Assembly: GCF_021129155.1 (NCBI RefSeq)
Contig: NZ_JAJOMC010000012.1
Span: 1 to 64,000, forward strand
Origin: Arthrobacter sp. AK04
GTDB taxonomy: Bacteria > Actinomycetota > Actinomycetes > Actinomycetales > Micrococcaceae
DNA: 64,000 bases
Reading direction: 5' to 3'
Shown here: positions 36,923-45,103 of the stretch, one piece after another
Numbering within the stretch: the first letter of the stretch is position 1
Layout: each line of letters starts with the position of its first letter
Made by a program: the position numbers and the translations under genes
Notes under the pieces: generated by a model
Told to the model about the DNA's origin: nothing
The model's database searches: none
Seen by the model: only the letters and a program-made list of their open reading frames with translations

Positions 36923-38215
36923 ATGCCGGACGAACGACGAACAAGCAGCAACGTCCCACCAGCCGGCAACACCACAGGAGCCCCTTCCAGCGACGCGCCT
37001 GTCGTGGCAGGCGCCTCCGCCAGCCGGCCGGTCAACGCACCTGACCTGCCGCCCGCTCCCGCCTACGGACGGCGGTCCGTGGCGGACGTGCTGGCCAGCG
37101 CCGCAGCCAGCCTTGGCCTGGACGGGTTCACCAACACCCTTGGCCTTCCTGCCGCCTCCCGCGTGTGCGTCGTCGTCGCCGACGGTCTTGGCCGGAACCT
37201 GCTGAAGCAGAAATCGGCCCACACCCCGTTCCTCCGGTCCGTCATCCAGGCCGGCCAGGGTGAGGTCCCCGTATGGCTTGATTCGGCGTTCCCCTCCACC
37301 ACCGCGGCCGCCCTGGCCAGTTTCGGCACCGGACTGCCTCCGGGCCAGCACGGCATGGTGGGCTACGACGTGCTGGATCCGGAACAGGACAAGGTGGTCA
37401 ACCTTCTTGGCAACTGGGACCCCGGTGTTGACCCCCTGGCCTGGCAACCGTTCCCCACAGTGCTGGAGCGCGCCGCCGGCCAGGCGGCAGTGACCACCGT
37501 CAGCCTTCCCCAGTTCGGGGACTCGCCCATGACCCGCGCCGCCCTCCGCGGCGGCGCCTTCGTGCCCGCCACCACCTCCCACGCCCGGACCGCTGCCGCC
37601 GCCGAGGCCCTGGCCGCGCCGGGTCCCGGCCTGATGTACTTCTACCTCAACGAGCTGGATAAGGCCGGGCACCGGTACGGCTGCCAGTCGCAGGAGTGGG
37701 AACACCAGCTGGAGGAGCTGGACGCCGTGATGAAGCGGCTGAATGCCTCCCTGCCGGCGGGCACCAGCATCCTGCTGACGGCGGACCACGGCATGCTCGA
37801 CGTGCCGGAGCAGCAGCGCATCGACTTCTCGGCGGATCCGCAGCTGGTGGAAGGAGTCCGCCACACGGCGGGCGAACCGCGGATGGTGCATCTGTACCTG
37901 GAAAACACGGCCGATCCCGGTGCGCGGGACCGGCTCCTCGCAGCCTGGCGTTCCCGCTTCGGCAACCGCATCTGGGCCTTCACCAGGGACGACGCCATTG
38001 CCGCAGGCCTTTTCGGCCCGGTCCGCCCCGCCGTCGAGGGCAGGATTGGAGATGTGATGATTGCGGCCCGGGACGAGCTGGCCCTCTACGACACAAGGCG
38101 TGTCCGGCCCGCCGCTATGGAAGTCGTGGGCCAGCACGGATCGCTGACCAAAGCTGAGCGGGAGGTTCCGCTGCTGTGCTTCACCGCTGAGGGCAGGAGC
38201 GGCCGCCGTGGCTGA
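36923..38215 (+). CDS. Nucleotide pyrophosphatase/phosphodiesterase (alkaline phosphatase superfamily)
   Basis: A 430-residue metal-dependent phosphodiesterase-type protein. The first metal and nucleophile region is VVADGLGRNLL with SAFPSTTAAALASFGTGLPP (Thr nucleophile candidate), and later metal ligands are in LNELDKAGHRYG and LTADHGMLD. No signal peptide is evident, so it probably acts in the cytoplasm. The substrate is not known. The gene is flush with DUF5998 upstream and overlaps tdk by eight bases downstream. Confidence 0.9.
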   Translation: MPDERRTSSNVPPAGNTTGAPSSDAPVVAGASASRPVNAPDLPPAPAYGRRSVADVLASAAASLGLDGFTNTLGLPAASRVCVVVADGLGRNLLKQKSAHTPFLRSVIQAGQGEVPVWLDSAFPSTTAAALASFGTGLPPGQHGMVGYDVLDPEQDKVVNLLGNWDPGVDPLAWQPFPTVLERAAGQAAVTTVSLPQFGDSPMTRAALRGGAFVPATTSHARTAAAAEALAAPGPGLMYFYLNELDKAGHRYGCQSQEWEHQLEELDAVMKRLNASLPAGTSILLTADHGMLDVPEQQRIDFSADPQLVEGVRHTAGEPRMVHLYLENTADPGARDRLLAAWRSRFGNRIWAFTRDDAIAAGLFGPVRPAVEGRIGDVMIAARDELALYDTRRVRPAAMEVVGQHGSLTKAEREVPLLCFTAEGRSGRRG

Positions 38216-38933
38216 GCTCGTCTTTTTCTCCGGCACCATGGACTGCGGAAAGTCCACGCTCGCGCTGCAGATGGACCACAACCACCGGGTCCGGGGCCGG
38301 GGCGGCGTCCGCTTCAGTCGCAACGACCGCGCCGGGGAGTCCCGTATCTCCAGCCGCCTTGGACTGGAAACTGACGCCGTGGAAGTGGTGGACGGGACGG
38401 ACTTCTGGGAGGAAGTCATGCGGCGGCGCACCCAGGGCCAGCGCGTGGACTACCTGATCTGCGACGAAGCGCAGTTCTACACGCCGGCGCAGGTGGAACA
38501 GCTGGCGAAAGTCGTGGACGAGATCGATGTGGACGTCTTTGCCTTTGGCATCACCGCTGACTTCCGAACCCGGCTGTTCCCCGGCTCCCAGCGCCTGATC
38601 GAACTCGCGGACCGGGTGCAGGTCCTGCAGGTGGAGGCCCTGTGCTGGTGCGGCCGCCGGGCAACGCACAATGCACGCACGGTGGACGGCGTCATGGTTA
38701 CCGAGGGCGCGCAGGTTGTGGTGGGCGACGTGGACATGGCAGTTGACGGACCGGCCGCCACGGCGGCAGGCCACATCCCCGTTGTGGGATACGAGACGCT
38801 GTGCCGCCGCCACTTCATGCGCCGCGTCACGGCACATGGCGCCAACCTCATGGCCGAACAGGACCAGCTGCTGCCGTTCGAGGTGGATGCATGCCTGTGG
38901 CGCGGCACCGGCGGTAACGGCGCCGACGCCTAA
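38208..38933 (+). CDS. tdk: Thymidine kinase
   Basis: Type II thymidine kinase for nucleotide salvage, 241 residues. The P-loop is GTMDCGKST, the Walker B/acceptor region is DEAQF, and the zinc site comprises CWCG and CRRH. The lasso loop region contains the thymidine-binding VGYETLCRRH. The GTG start at 38208 lies inside the end of the preceding gene (eight-base overlap), which implies coupling. The C-terminal extension beyond the zinc site is typical of actinobacterial Tdk. Confidence 0.95.
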   Translation: MAELVFFSGTMDCGKSTLALQMDHNHRVRGRGGVRFSRNDRAGESRISSRLGLETDAVEVVDGTDFWEEVMRRRTQGQRVDYLICDEAQFYTPAQVEQLAKVVDEIDVDVFAFGITADFRTRLFPGSQRLIELADRVQVLQVEALCWCGRRATHNARTVDGVMVTEGAQVVVGDVDMAVDGPAATAAGHIPVVGYETLCRRHFMRRVTAHGANLMAEQDQLLPFEVDACLWRGTGGNGADA

Positions 38934-38972
38934 GGCCGGGTTCCCGTGCTGCGCCAGGCGCCGGCCCGGGAG

Positions 38973-40304
38973 TCAGTCCCCGCGGGTACCGAAGACGATT
39001 TCGTCCCAGGACGGAACGCTGGAGCGCTTGGGCCTGGCCGGCTGGCGTTCGGGAGCACCGGCCTCAGGCAGTTGCCCGGTGGTGGGGGAGGAGTCATCGT
39101 TCCGGGCCGGGCGCTTCGGGGTGCCGCCCAGCAACTCGTCCAGTCCCGCACCGCTTGACGTGCCGTTCCCGCTGCCCTGCGCAGCGTCTGCGGGGCCGGC
39201 GGCCCGCTGCGGTGAAGCCACAATGGTGATCTCCCGGGTGTCGGTGCTGACACCGTTGTGCAGCCGCAGGTTTTCGTCGGCGGGTTCGTGCTGCGGAGGC
39301 AGGAGGCTGAGCCGGGACAGCATGGACGGCCGGGCATCCCGCCGCCGGACAAAGGAATCGCCCTGGGCGGCAGGAGCTTCGGTGCGGTCAGGCTCCGTGC
39401 CGGCGTCGTGTTCTTCCGCTTCGGGGGTGACCTCGGAGGGCCGGGGGTGGGCTGCAGGCACACCGTTGGTCAGGAGCAGCGCCAGGGCGTCGTCGGAATC
39501 CTCATCCACGCCAAGCCGCTGGCCCCGGCGCGAACGCAGCATGTCCAGGAGGCCGTCGGATTCCTTGTCCTTGGCGGCTGCCTGGCCGGCGTTGCCGCCC
39601 TGGTTCCCCGGAGCGGAGTCGGCATCGGTCTCAAAATCAAAGGGCCGGTCCGAAACGGCGGACAACCTGCGTGCCGGGACCGGCCCGTCCAAAGGCTCCA
39701 GCTCACTGAGCTGCTGTGCCCAGCGGTTGGCATTATGCAGGGCCTTCCGGGCTGGGTTGAAGGTCCACAGCGCCGGCGGCTCCTCGCCGATACCCGGAGC
39801 GCCGCCGTTCTTCGCCTCGAACGTGGCAGACACAGTCCACGTTCCGTCCTGGCGGCGCCAGGAATCCCACTCCACGGAGGCGGGGTCGATGCCATGCGCC
39901 GACAGGCGGTGGGCCACCATGTCACCCAGCGTCGCCGGGTTGTCGCCAAATGCCGAGCGGTAGATGTCGTGCCCGGGCGAGGGCGCGGCCACTTCCACCT
40001 TGCGGGCCTGCTGGGCCACGTATTCCCGTTCCGCAAGGACCGGGCCCTCGTACCGTTCAACCTTGGCCAGCGGCAGCCCGGAAGCCTCGGCCACGTCCGC
40101 CGCCGTGGCTCCGGCCCTGATCCGGGCCTGGATGTCCCGCGGGGACATGGGAACGGAAGGCCGCTCGACCCGCGGCTTTACCGCAGACCTGCTTGCCGTC
40201 CTCAGCGCTTCATCGATCGGCAGCTGGAACATCTCGCCGCCGGCCCCGCTCAACAGGAGGTGAGTCCCGTCGTCGTGTACGCCTACAAGCCGTAGATCCT
40301 GCAT
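38973..40304 (-). CDS. sepH: Septation protein SepH (DUF3071)
   Basis: FtsZ-binding regulator of Z-ring assembly in Actinobacteria. The 443-residue protein begins MQDLRLVGVHDDGTHLLL, characteristic of the DUF3071 domain. It has the helix-turn-helix-like segment IRAGATAADVAEASGLPLAKVERYEGP around residues 58-84 that is needed for FtsZ binding in Streptomyces. The rest is a long charged, Pro/Ala-rich and probably disordered tail with a conserved C-terminal SVPSWDEIVFG. GGAGG lies just upstream of the ATG at 40304. Confidence 0.92.
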   Translation of the reverse strand: MQDLRLVGVHDDGTHLLLSGAGGEMFQLPIDEALRTASRSAVKPRVERPSVPMSPRDIQARIRAGATAADVAEASGLPLAKVERYEGPVLAEREYVAQQARKVEVAAPSPGHDIYRSAFGDNPATLGDMVAHRLSAHGIDPASVEWDSWRRQDGTWTVSATFEAKNGGAPGIGEEPPALWTFNPARKALHNANRWAQQLSELEPLDGPVPARRLSAVSDRPFDFETDADSAPGNQGGNAGQAAAKDKESDGLLDMLRSRRGQRLGVDEDSDDALALLLTNGVPAAHPRPSEVTPEAEEHDAGTEPDRTEAPAAQGDSFVRRRDARPSMLSRLSLLPPQHEPADENLRLHNGVSTDTREITIVASPQRAAGPADAAQGSGNGTSSGAGLDELLGGTPKRPARNDDSSPTTGQLPEAGAPERQPARPKRSSVPSWDEIVFGTRGD

Positions 40305-40428
40305 ACAAATCCTCCACCCTGGCATTACTATCACTCGAAACTTTGCCATCCGGGGGCCGTGTTTTGGCTCAAGGGGCAGGGCGCGCCGCGATATTCCGGG
40401 ACATCCGGCTGAATGTCGGCGCCGAAGG

Positions 40429-40917
40429 CTACTGCCGCGTGAGGGCTGCGGTCAGCTCATCGGGGCGGCGGGTGGAGGCCAGCCAGTACGGCGTCGGGTC
40501 TGCGGGATCCGTGATCTCAACCTTGACCACTGGATCGATCCAGCCCCGGATGCAGAGGTAGGCCAGGCCGTTCAGCCGTGTGCCGCGTTCCGCCGTCGCT
40601 TCCTGGCCGCGGAACGGCTGGGCGGCGCCCACGTAGCGGCGCTCGATGGTGGCCCGCCCCACGGTGAGTGTTTTTTCGGTGACCACGATGCTCGGGGTGG
40701 AAAGGACCAGGAGTACGGCGATGATGGCAAAGAGCGCCACTGCAGCCGTGTACCCGGCGGCCGCGCTGATGGGAGCGAATACCAGGATTCCCGCGCCGGA
40801 AACGCCTGCCGCGATGATCCAGATCCATGCGTTCGGCCACAATTTCTCGCGATAGATTACTGCAGCCTCTGCGGAGGGAGTGCTGGGAACGGGCGCGGCT
40901 GAGCTGGATTCGGGCAT
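40429..40917 (-). CDS. DUF3093 membrane protein
   Basis: A 162-residue protein with two adjacent hydrophobic segments (about residues 30-75), followed by a PH-like beta-rich cytoplasmic part. It is recognised as DUF3093 by the YREKLWPNAWIWI start and the C-terminal YWLASTRRPDELTAAL. Function is unknown. It is divergent from dut, the same arrangement as Rv2698/Rv2697c in M. tuberculosis. Confidence 0.85.
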   Translation of the reverse strand: MPESSSAAPVPSTPSAEAAVIYREKLWPNAWIWIIAAGVSGAGILVFAPISAAAGYTAAVALFAIIAVLLVLSTPSIVVTEKTLTVGRATIERRYVGAAQPFRGQEATAERGTRLNGLAYLCIRGWIDPVVKVEITDPADPTPYWLASTRRPDELTAALTRQ

Positions 40918-41060
40918 GGACCAAGCTTTCCACCTTTCCCTGGCTATTTCATCCCGGCGGTGCCGTGCCAGCCCCGCACGGCGCCGGCCGGGCGGTTCCG
41001 TGGCAGACTGCACGCCGTCGGCGGCCGGCCGCGGCCTAGGCTCCATCCGCGGGCGCGGGT

Positions 41061-41066
41061 TAGAGT
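41061..41066 (+). promoter_or_regulatory. Candidate -10 element of leaderless dut
   Basis: TAGAGT fits TAnnnT and ends eight bases before the GTG at 41075. No Shine-Dalgarno and no good -35 are visible. Confidence 0.35.
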
Positions 41067-41074
41067 GAGTAACT

Positions 41075-41605
41075 GTGACTGATCAATCCGCAGCAGTAGA
41101 CACCTTTCCTCCGGCGCACCCTGCCGGGGATGCGCCCCTTGCCTCAGCCCCTACCCTGCAGGTCCAGCTGAAGATGCTGGACCCTGGCCTGGAAGCGCCG
41201 TCCTACGCGCACCCGGGCGACGCCGGCGCTGACCTTCGTGCCAGGGAAGACGTTCTCCTGCAGCCGGGGGAGCGCAAGCTCGTGCCCACCGGAGTGGCAA
41301 TCGCCCTGCCTGAAGGGTTCGTGGCCCTTATCCACCCCCGCTCCGGGCTGGCCACCAAGCACGGGCTGACGATCGTCAACGCCCCGGGAACCGTGGACGC
41401 CGGGTACCGTGGGGAAATAGCAGTCACGCTTCTGAACACCGACGCGACCGAGCCCATTGAGCTGCACCGCGGCGATAGAATTGCCCAGATGGTCATCCAG
41501 CGTGTGGAATACGCGCAGTTTATCCCCGTCAACGATTTGAGCGTCTCCGTGCGCGGTACCGGAGGATTCGGATCGACCGGCGGTTTCAAGCGGCCTGGCG
41601 CCTGA
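41075..41605 (+). CDS. dut: dUTP diphosphatase
   Basis: Trimeric dUTPase that hydrolyses dUTP to dUMP and pyrophosphate, 176 residues. The five family motifs are visible: [41 protein letters not shown] and the C-terminal [10 protein letters not shown] that closes over the nucleotide. The first 27 residues are a variable tail. The GTG start at 41075 is chosen because no in-frame start lies between it and the conserved core except downstream. Confidence 0.96.
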   Translation: MTDQSAAVDTFPPAHPAGDAPLASAPTLQVQLKMLDPGLEAPSYAHPGDAGADLRAREDVLLQPGERKLVPTGVAIALPEGFVALIHPRSGLATKHGLTIVNAPGTVDAGYRGEIAVTLLNTDATEPIELHRGDRIAQMVIQRVEYAQFIPVNDLSVSVRGTGGFGSTGGFKRPGA

Positions 41606-41656
41606 GGCACAACATTTTTCCCTTCCGGCAGCTTGCTGCCGGGCAGCGGCAGAGCA

Positions 41657-41668
41657 CGACGGCGGGAC
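41657..41668. repeat. Short intergenic repeat core, copy 3
   Basis: CGACGGCGGGAC between dut and the DUF3710 gene, identical to the core of the 15-mers at 22398 and 56784. Confidence 0.45.
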
Positions 41669-41715
41669 CCCCTGGGGCCCAGACCGGCACATTTCATAAC
41701 TAAGGAGACACCCTC

Positions 41716-42444
41716 ATGGTCTTTGGGCTCGGCAGGAAAGCCAAGAAGGAAGAAGCATCCGCACCGGATGGTTCCCTGACCACCGCGGAGTCCCCGGAGG
41801 ACGTGGAGGCCGGCTCGGGCGTCCGCGCCAACGGACCGTTTGATGAATCCGAAATCACCAGCCGCGACGGCTACGTGGACCTTGGCGCGCTGCTGATCGC
41901 CCCCAGCGAGGGCCTGCAGCTGCGGCTCGAGGTGGAAGAAGCCACCCAGCGCGTGGTGGCCGTTACCTTGGACCTGAACGGATCGAGCCTGCAGCTGCAG
42001 GCATTCGCCGCTCCCAAGACCGAAGGGTTGTGGGATGAAATCCGGGAGCAGATCGGCCAGTCCGTCGGAGCGCAGGGCGGCCAGGTCGAGGAAGTCGACG
42101 GCGGCTTCGGGACTGAACTCGTGGCGAAACTCCCCGCCGGGCTGCCCGATGGCAGCCAGGGCTACCGGGTGGCGCGCTTTGTTGGCGTCGATGGCCCCCG
42201 CTGGTTCCTCCGCGGTGTGCTGGGGGGCCCGGCGGCCCTGGAACGAGCGGCCGCCGAGCCGCTCGAAGCCCTCTTCAGGCAGGTTGTGGTGATCCGGGGC
42301 GGCAGCCCCATGCCGCCCCGGGACCTGCTGCAGCTCCGGCTGCCCAAGGACGCAGCCGCCACCCCGCCGCCTTCCGCCACCCCGCCGCCGGCCTCCTCGC
42401 TCCAGGAACCGGAACGTGGTCCGGAAACCACACAGATTGGCTGA
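41716..42444 (+). CDS. DUF3710 domain-containing protein
   Basis: A 242-residue soluble protein of the actinobacterial DUF3710 family. It starts with a short basic stretch (GLGRKAKKEE), has an acidic linker, and then the conserved domain from GPFDESEITSRDGYVDLGAL through VDGPRWFLRGVLGGPAA to MPPRDLLQLRLP. Function is unknown. It follows dut and is followed by an OB-fold gene, as in M. tuberculosis (Rv2696c). Confidence 0.9.
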   Translation: MVFGLGRKAKKEEASAPDGSLTTAESPEDVEAGSGVRANGPFDESEITSRDGYVDLGALLIAPSEGLQLRLEVEEATQRVVAVTLDLNGSSLQLQAFAAPKTEGLWDEIREQIGQSVGAQGGQVEEVDGGFGTELVAKLPAGLPDGSQGYRVARFVGVDGPRWFLRGVLGGPAALERAAAEPLEALFRQVVVIRGGSPMPPRDLLQLRLPKDAAATPPPSATPPPASSLQEPERGPETTQIG

Positions 42445-42796
42445 TTCTGCACCGGAGGGCGAGCCCCGGCACCACGCCGGCACGCTTCCCATCAGCCAGC
42501 TTCCGGACAAGGGCCGGGTCGCCTGCCAGGGGCGCGTCGAATCGGTGACTTTCCTCCCGGCAGACCAGGCTGCCGCCTTCAGCGCCATGGTGTCCGACGC
42601 CGAGCCGGGAAGGCTTGCCGCCCGGGCCGGTGGACGGCGCGGGAGGCTCCGCGTTGTGTGGCTGGGACGCCGGCGCGTGCCGGGCATTGAAGCCGGCGCG
42701 GAGATCCGGCTGGAAGGAATGCTTTCCATGAACAACGGACTGCCCACCATGTTCAACCCACGCTACGAAATACTGTCCCGCCAGGAGGACGAATGA
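42416..42796 (+). CDS. OB-fold nucleic-acid-binding domain protein
   Basis: A 126-residue protein with a single OB-fold (about residues 25-120: GRVACQGRVESVTFLP, then LRVVWLGRRRVPGIEAGAEIRLEGML). OB-folds of this sort bind nucleic acids, and the position between DUF3710 and DUF3159 is conserved in Actinobacteria. The GTG at 42416 has AGGA eight bases upstream; a TTG at 42437 is an alternative. Either start overlaps the end of DUF3710. Its stop overlaps the next ATG as ATGA. Confidence 0.85.
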   Translation: MVRKPHRLADSAPEGEPRHHAGTLPISQLPDKGRVACQGRVESVTFLPADQAAAFSAMVSDAEPGRLAARAGGRRGRLRVVWLGRRRVPGIEAGAEIRLEGMLSMNNGLPTMFNPRYEILSRQEDE

Positions 42797-43572
42797 CCTC
42801 GCCCCAGCCCGACCCTTCCGCTGGATCCCAGGGCCCGGATTCTCCCGGCCACGGAGGAAAGCCGGCACCTGGCCAGGAGCCGTCTCCCATGGCGGGCCTT
42901 GCAGCGGAATATGCCGCAAAGGCAGGACTGCACCGCACCCATGACGGCCGCGTGGATGTCCTGAGGAGCGCCGGCGGCGTCCAGGGCATTGCCGAGAGCA
43001 TCGCCCCCGGGCTGGTCTTCCTGGTGGCGTTCACCGTCACCCGGGAACTCACTCTGTCCCTGGTGGCGGCGCTTGCGTCCGCAGCAGTCTTCACAGTAGT
43101 CCGGCTGGTCCAGCGCAAGCCGCTGACACAGGCACTCGCCGGTGTGGTGGGCGTGGGCATTTCGGCCTGGCTCGCCAACACCACCGGTAAGGCAGAGGAC
43201 TTCTACCTGCCCGGTTTCTTCACCAACGCCGGGTACATCCTGGCGATGGTGCTCTCCATCTTCCTTAAGTGGCCGGTAGCGGGCCTGCTCTTCGGTTTCA
43301 TCCGGAACGAGGGCCTCGACTGGCGCAAGGACCCGGCGCGGGTCAAGGCGTACCAGCTGGGCACCTGGATCATCGTCGCGGTCCTCGCGCTTCGGCTCGC
43401 GGTGCAGGTTCCGCTATACCTCATGGGTCCGGACGGACTTGCGGCCCTGGCCACCACCCGGCTCATCATGGGCGCACCGCTCTACATCCTCGGCGTCTGG
43501 ATCGCCTGGCTCGTCACCCGGCCCAGCCCGGCAGGGGCCGGGCCGGAGCACACAAAGGCTGCCGGAAACTAG
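42793..43572 (+). CDS. DUF3159 membrane protein
   Basis: A 259-residue integral membrane protein with about six hydrophobic segments after a Pro-rich soluble N-terminus. It is recognised as DUF3159 by the LRSAGGVQGIAESIAPGLVFLVAF and LTQALAGVVGVGISAWLANTTG regions. Function is unknown. The ATG overlaps the OB-fold stop by four bases, so the two are translationally coupled. It converges on the TrkA-type pair. Confidence 0.88.
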   Translation: MTSPQPDPSAGSQGPDSPGHGGKPAPGQEPSPMAGLAAEYAAKAGLHRTHDGRVDVLRSAGGVQGIAESIAPGLVFLVAFTVTRELTLSLVAALASAAVFTVVRLVQRKPLTQALAGVVGVGISAWLANTTGKAEDFYLPGFFTNAGYILAMVLSIFLKWPVAGLLFGFIRNEGLDWRKDPARVKAYQLGTWIIVAVLALRLAVQVPLYLMGPDGLAALATTRLIMGAPLYILGVWIAWLVTRPSPAGAGPEHTKAAGN

Positions 43573-44312
43573 CCGTCGAAGCCGTCGTCCTCCGGGCCCT
43601 GCTGCTCCAGGTGGCCGGCCTCGTCGGCGGGCCGGGGCTGCGGCGGTTCCGAGGAATCCGGGGAGAGCAGTGCGCGCAGTTCGTCCTCGGCGGCGATAGT
43701 CGTTACGAAGAACAGCTCGTCCCCGCCGTCGATCACGTCATCGCGGCTCGGCGTGATGGGGGCGTGGTCCCGAAGGATGGCCACCAGCGTGGAGTCCTCC
43801 GGCCACCGGATCGCACCCACGGTGCTGCCGATGACGTGGGAATCGTGCGGAACGGTGAACTCCACCAGTGAGGACACTCCGGTCTGGAGCGTGAGGAGCC
43901 GGACGAGGTCGCCGATTTCCACGGCTTCCTCCACCAGGGCGGTCATGAGTTGCGGGGTGTTGACTGCAACGTCCACACCCCAGGAATCGTTGAACATCCA
44001 GTCATTCTTGGGGTTGTTGACCCGCCCCACGGTGCGGCCCACTCCGAACTCGGTCTTGGCCAGCAGCGAGACCACCAGGTTGACCTTGTCGTCTCCCGTG
44101 GCCGACACCACGACGTCCGCGTCTTCAACCCTGGCTCCCTGGAGGGTGCTCAGTTCGCAGGCGTCGCCCACCAGCCAGTGCGCCCCCCGCAGGCCGCTCC
44201 GTCCGATCACTTCCGGTTTGAGGTCGATCAGGAGGATCTCGTGCTTGTGCGCCAGCAGTTCCCTGGCGATGGACGATCCGACGCTTCCCGCGCCAACGAT
44301 CACGACTTTCAC
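43569..44312 (-). CDS. ceoC: TrkA-type potassium regulatory protein (CeoC-like)
   Basis: Cytoplasmic RCK protein of 247 residues. The N-terminal Rossmann domain has GAGSVGSSIA and a downstream acidic residue (LLIDLKPE) for nucleotide binding, and the TrkA-C domain spans about residues 130-215. A short acidic tail ends the protein. Such proteins gate potassium channels or transporters in response to nucleotides. The GTG start at 44312 overlaps the stop of the preceding trkA-like gene as GTGA, and the stop is on the opposite strand to the end of DUF3159 with a four-base overlap. Confidence 0.88.
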   Translation of the reverse strand: MKVVIVGAGSVGSSIARELLAHKHEILLIDLKPEVIGRSGLRGAHWLVGDACELSTLQGARVEDADVVVSATGDDKVNLVVSLLAKTEFGVGRTVGRVNNPKNDWMFNDSWGVDVAVNTPQLMTALVEEAVEIGDLVRLLTLQTGVSSLVEFTVPHDSHVIGSTVGAIRWPEDSTLVAILRDHAPITPSRDDVIDGGDELFFVTTIAAEDELRALLSPDSSEPPQPRPADEAGHLEQQGPEDDGFDG

Positions 44313-44983
44313 TGGGACTCCTTGGCAGGTGCTTTGGCCAGGATCTGGGCAACCCGCGAGCTGCGGTCCACCTGGAGCATGGCGTGCACGGTGTCGCCGT
44401 CCTGGTACGCGGTGCCCGCGGCCGGCAGGATTCCCTCGCCGAAGCGGGTCAGGTAGGCGATCCGGATGTCCGCGGCTTTTTCGATGCTGCTGACCGGGTG
44501 CCCGATCCACCCGGGGTCGAGGTCGAGTTCGGCCAGCACCAGGCGGCCCGAGGGTTCGCGGAAATCACCGGCGAGGTGCTGTTCGGGCAGGATGCGCCGG
44601 AGCACTTGGTCCGCACTCCAGCGGACCGCCGCCACAGTGGGAATGCCCAGGCGCTGGTAGATCTCTGCACGGCCGGGATCGTAGATCCGGGCCACCACGT
44701 GGGGGACGTGGAACGTTTCCCGGGCCACACGGGTGGCGAGGATGTTGGAGTTGTCACCGCTGGACACCGCCGCAAATGCGTACGCCTCCGAGACCCCCGC
44801 CTGCTTCATGGTGTCCCGGTCGAAGCCAACACCGGTGACCTTGCGGCCGGTGAACCCCTGCCGGAGCCGGCGGAAGGCGCGGTCGTCCTGGTCGATGATG
44901 GCCACAGAGTGCCCGGCATCCTCCAGCGTGTGCGCCAGCGTCGCCCCCACCCTGCCACATCCCATGATCACGAAATGCGCCAC
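44309..44983 (-). CDS. ceoB: TrkA-type potassium regulatory protein (CeoB-like)
   Basis: RCK protein of 224 residues, paralogous to the next gene. Rossmann motif GCGRVGATLA and acidic AIIDQDD identify the NAD/ATP site; a TrkA-C domain follows from about residue 135. The GTG start at 44983 has GGAG at suitable spacing. It is divergent from the KimA-like permease and coupled to the CeoC-like gene, the same arrangement as Rv2691-Rv2692 beside Rv2690c in M. tuberculosis. The context suggests that the pair regulates that permease. Confidence 0.88.
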   Translation of the reverse strand: MAHFVIMGCGRVGATLAHTLEDAGHSVAIIDQDDRAFRRLRQGFTGRKVTGVGFDRDTMKQAGVSEAYAFAAVSSGDNSNILATRVARETFHVPHVVARIYDPGRAEIYQRLGIPTVAAVRWSADQVLRRILPEQHLAGDFREPSGRLVLAELDLDPGWIGHPVSSIEKAADIRIAYLTRFGEGILPAAGTAYQDGDTVHAMLQVDRSSRVAQILAKAPAKESQ

Positions 44984-45068
44984 GGTGTTTCTCCTCTGTA
45001 ATCCTGTCAAGGTCCTGCTGCTAGAACTCTACCGCCAGCATCCGGGCTGCAGCCGTCCGGCGCCCGTC

Positions 45069-45097
45069 ATGACATAGTCCGGGAATCAGACTAGCTT
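45069..45097 (+). promoter_or_regulatory. Promoter of the KimA-like gene, leaderless
   Basis: ATGACA (45069-45074, five of six to TTGACA), a 17-base spacer and TAGCTT (45092-45097). The -10 ends six bases before the GTG start at 45104, and there is no Shine-Dalgarno. Confidence 0.65.
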
Positions 45098-45103
45098 TGT
45101 GGG

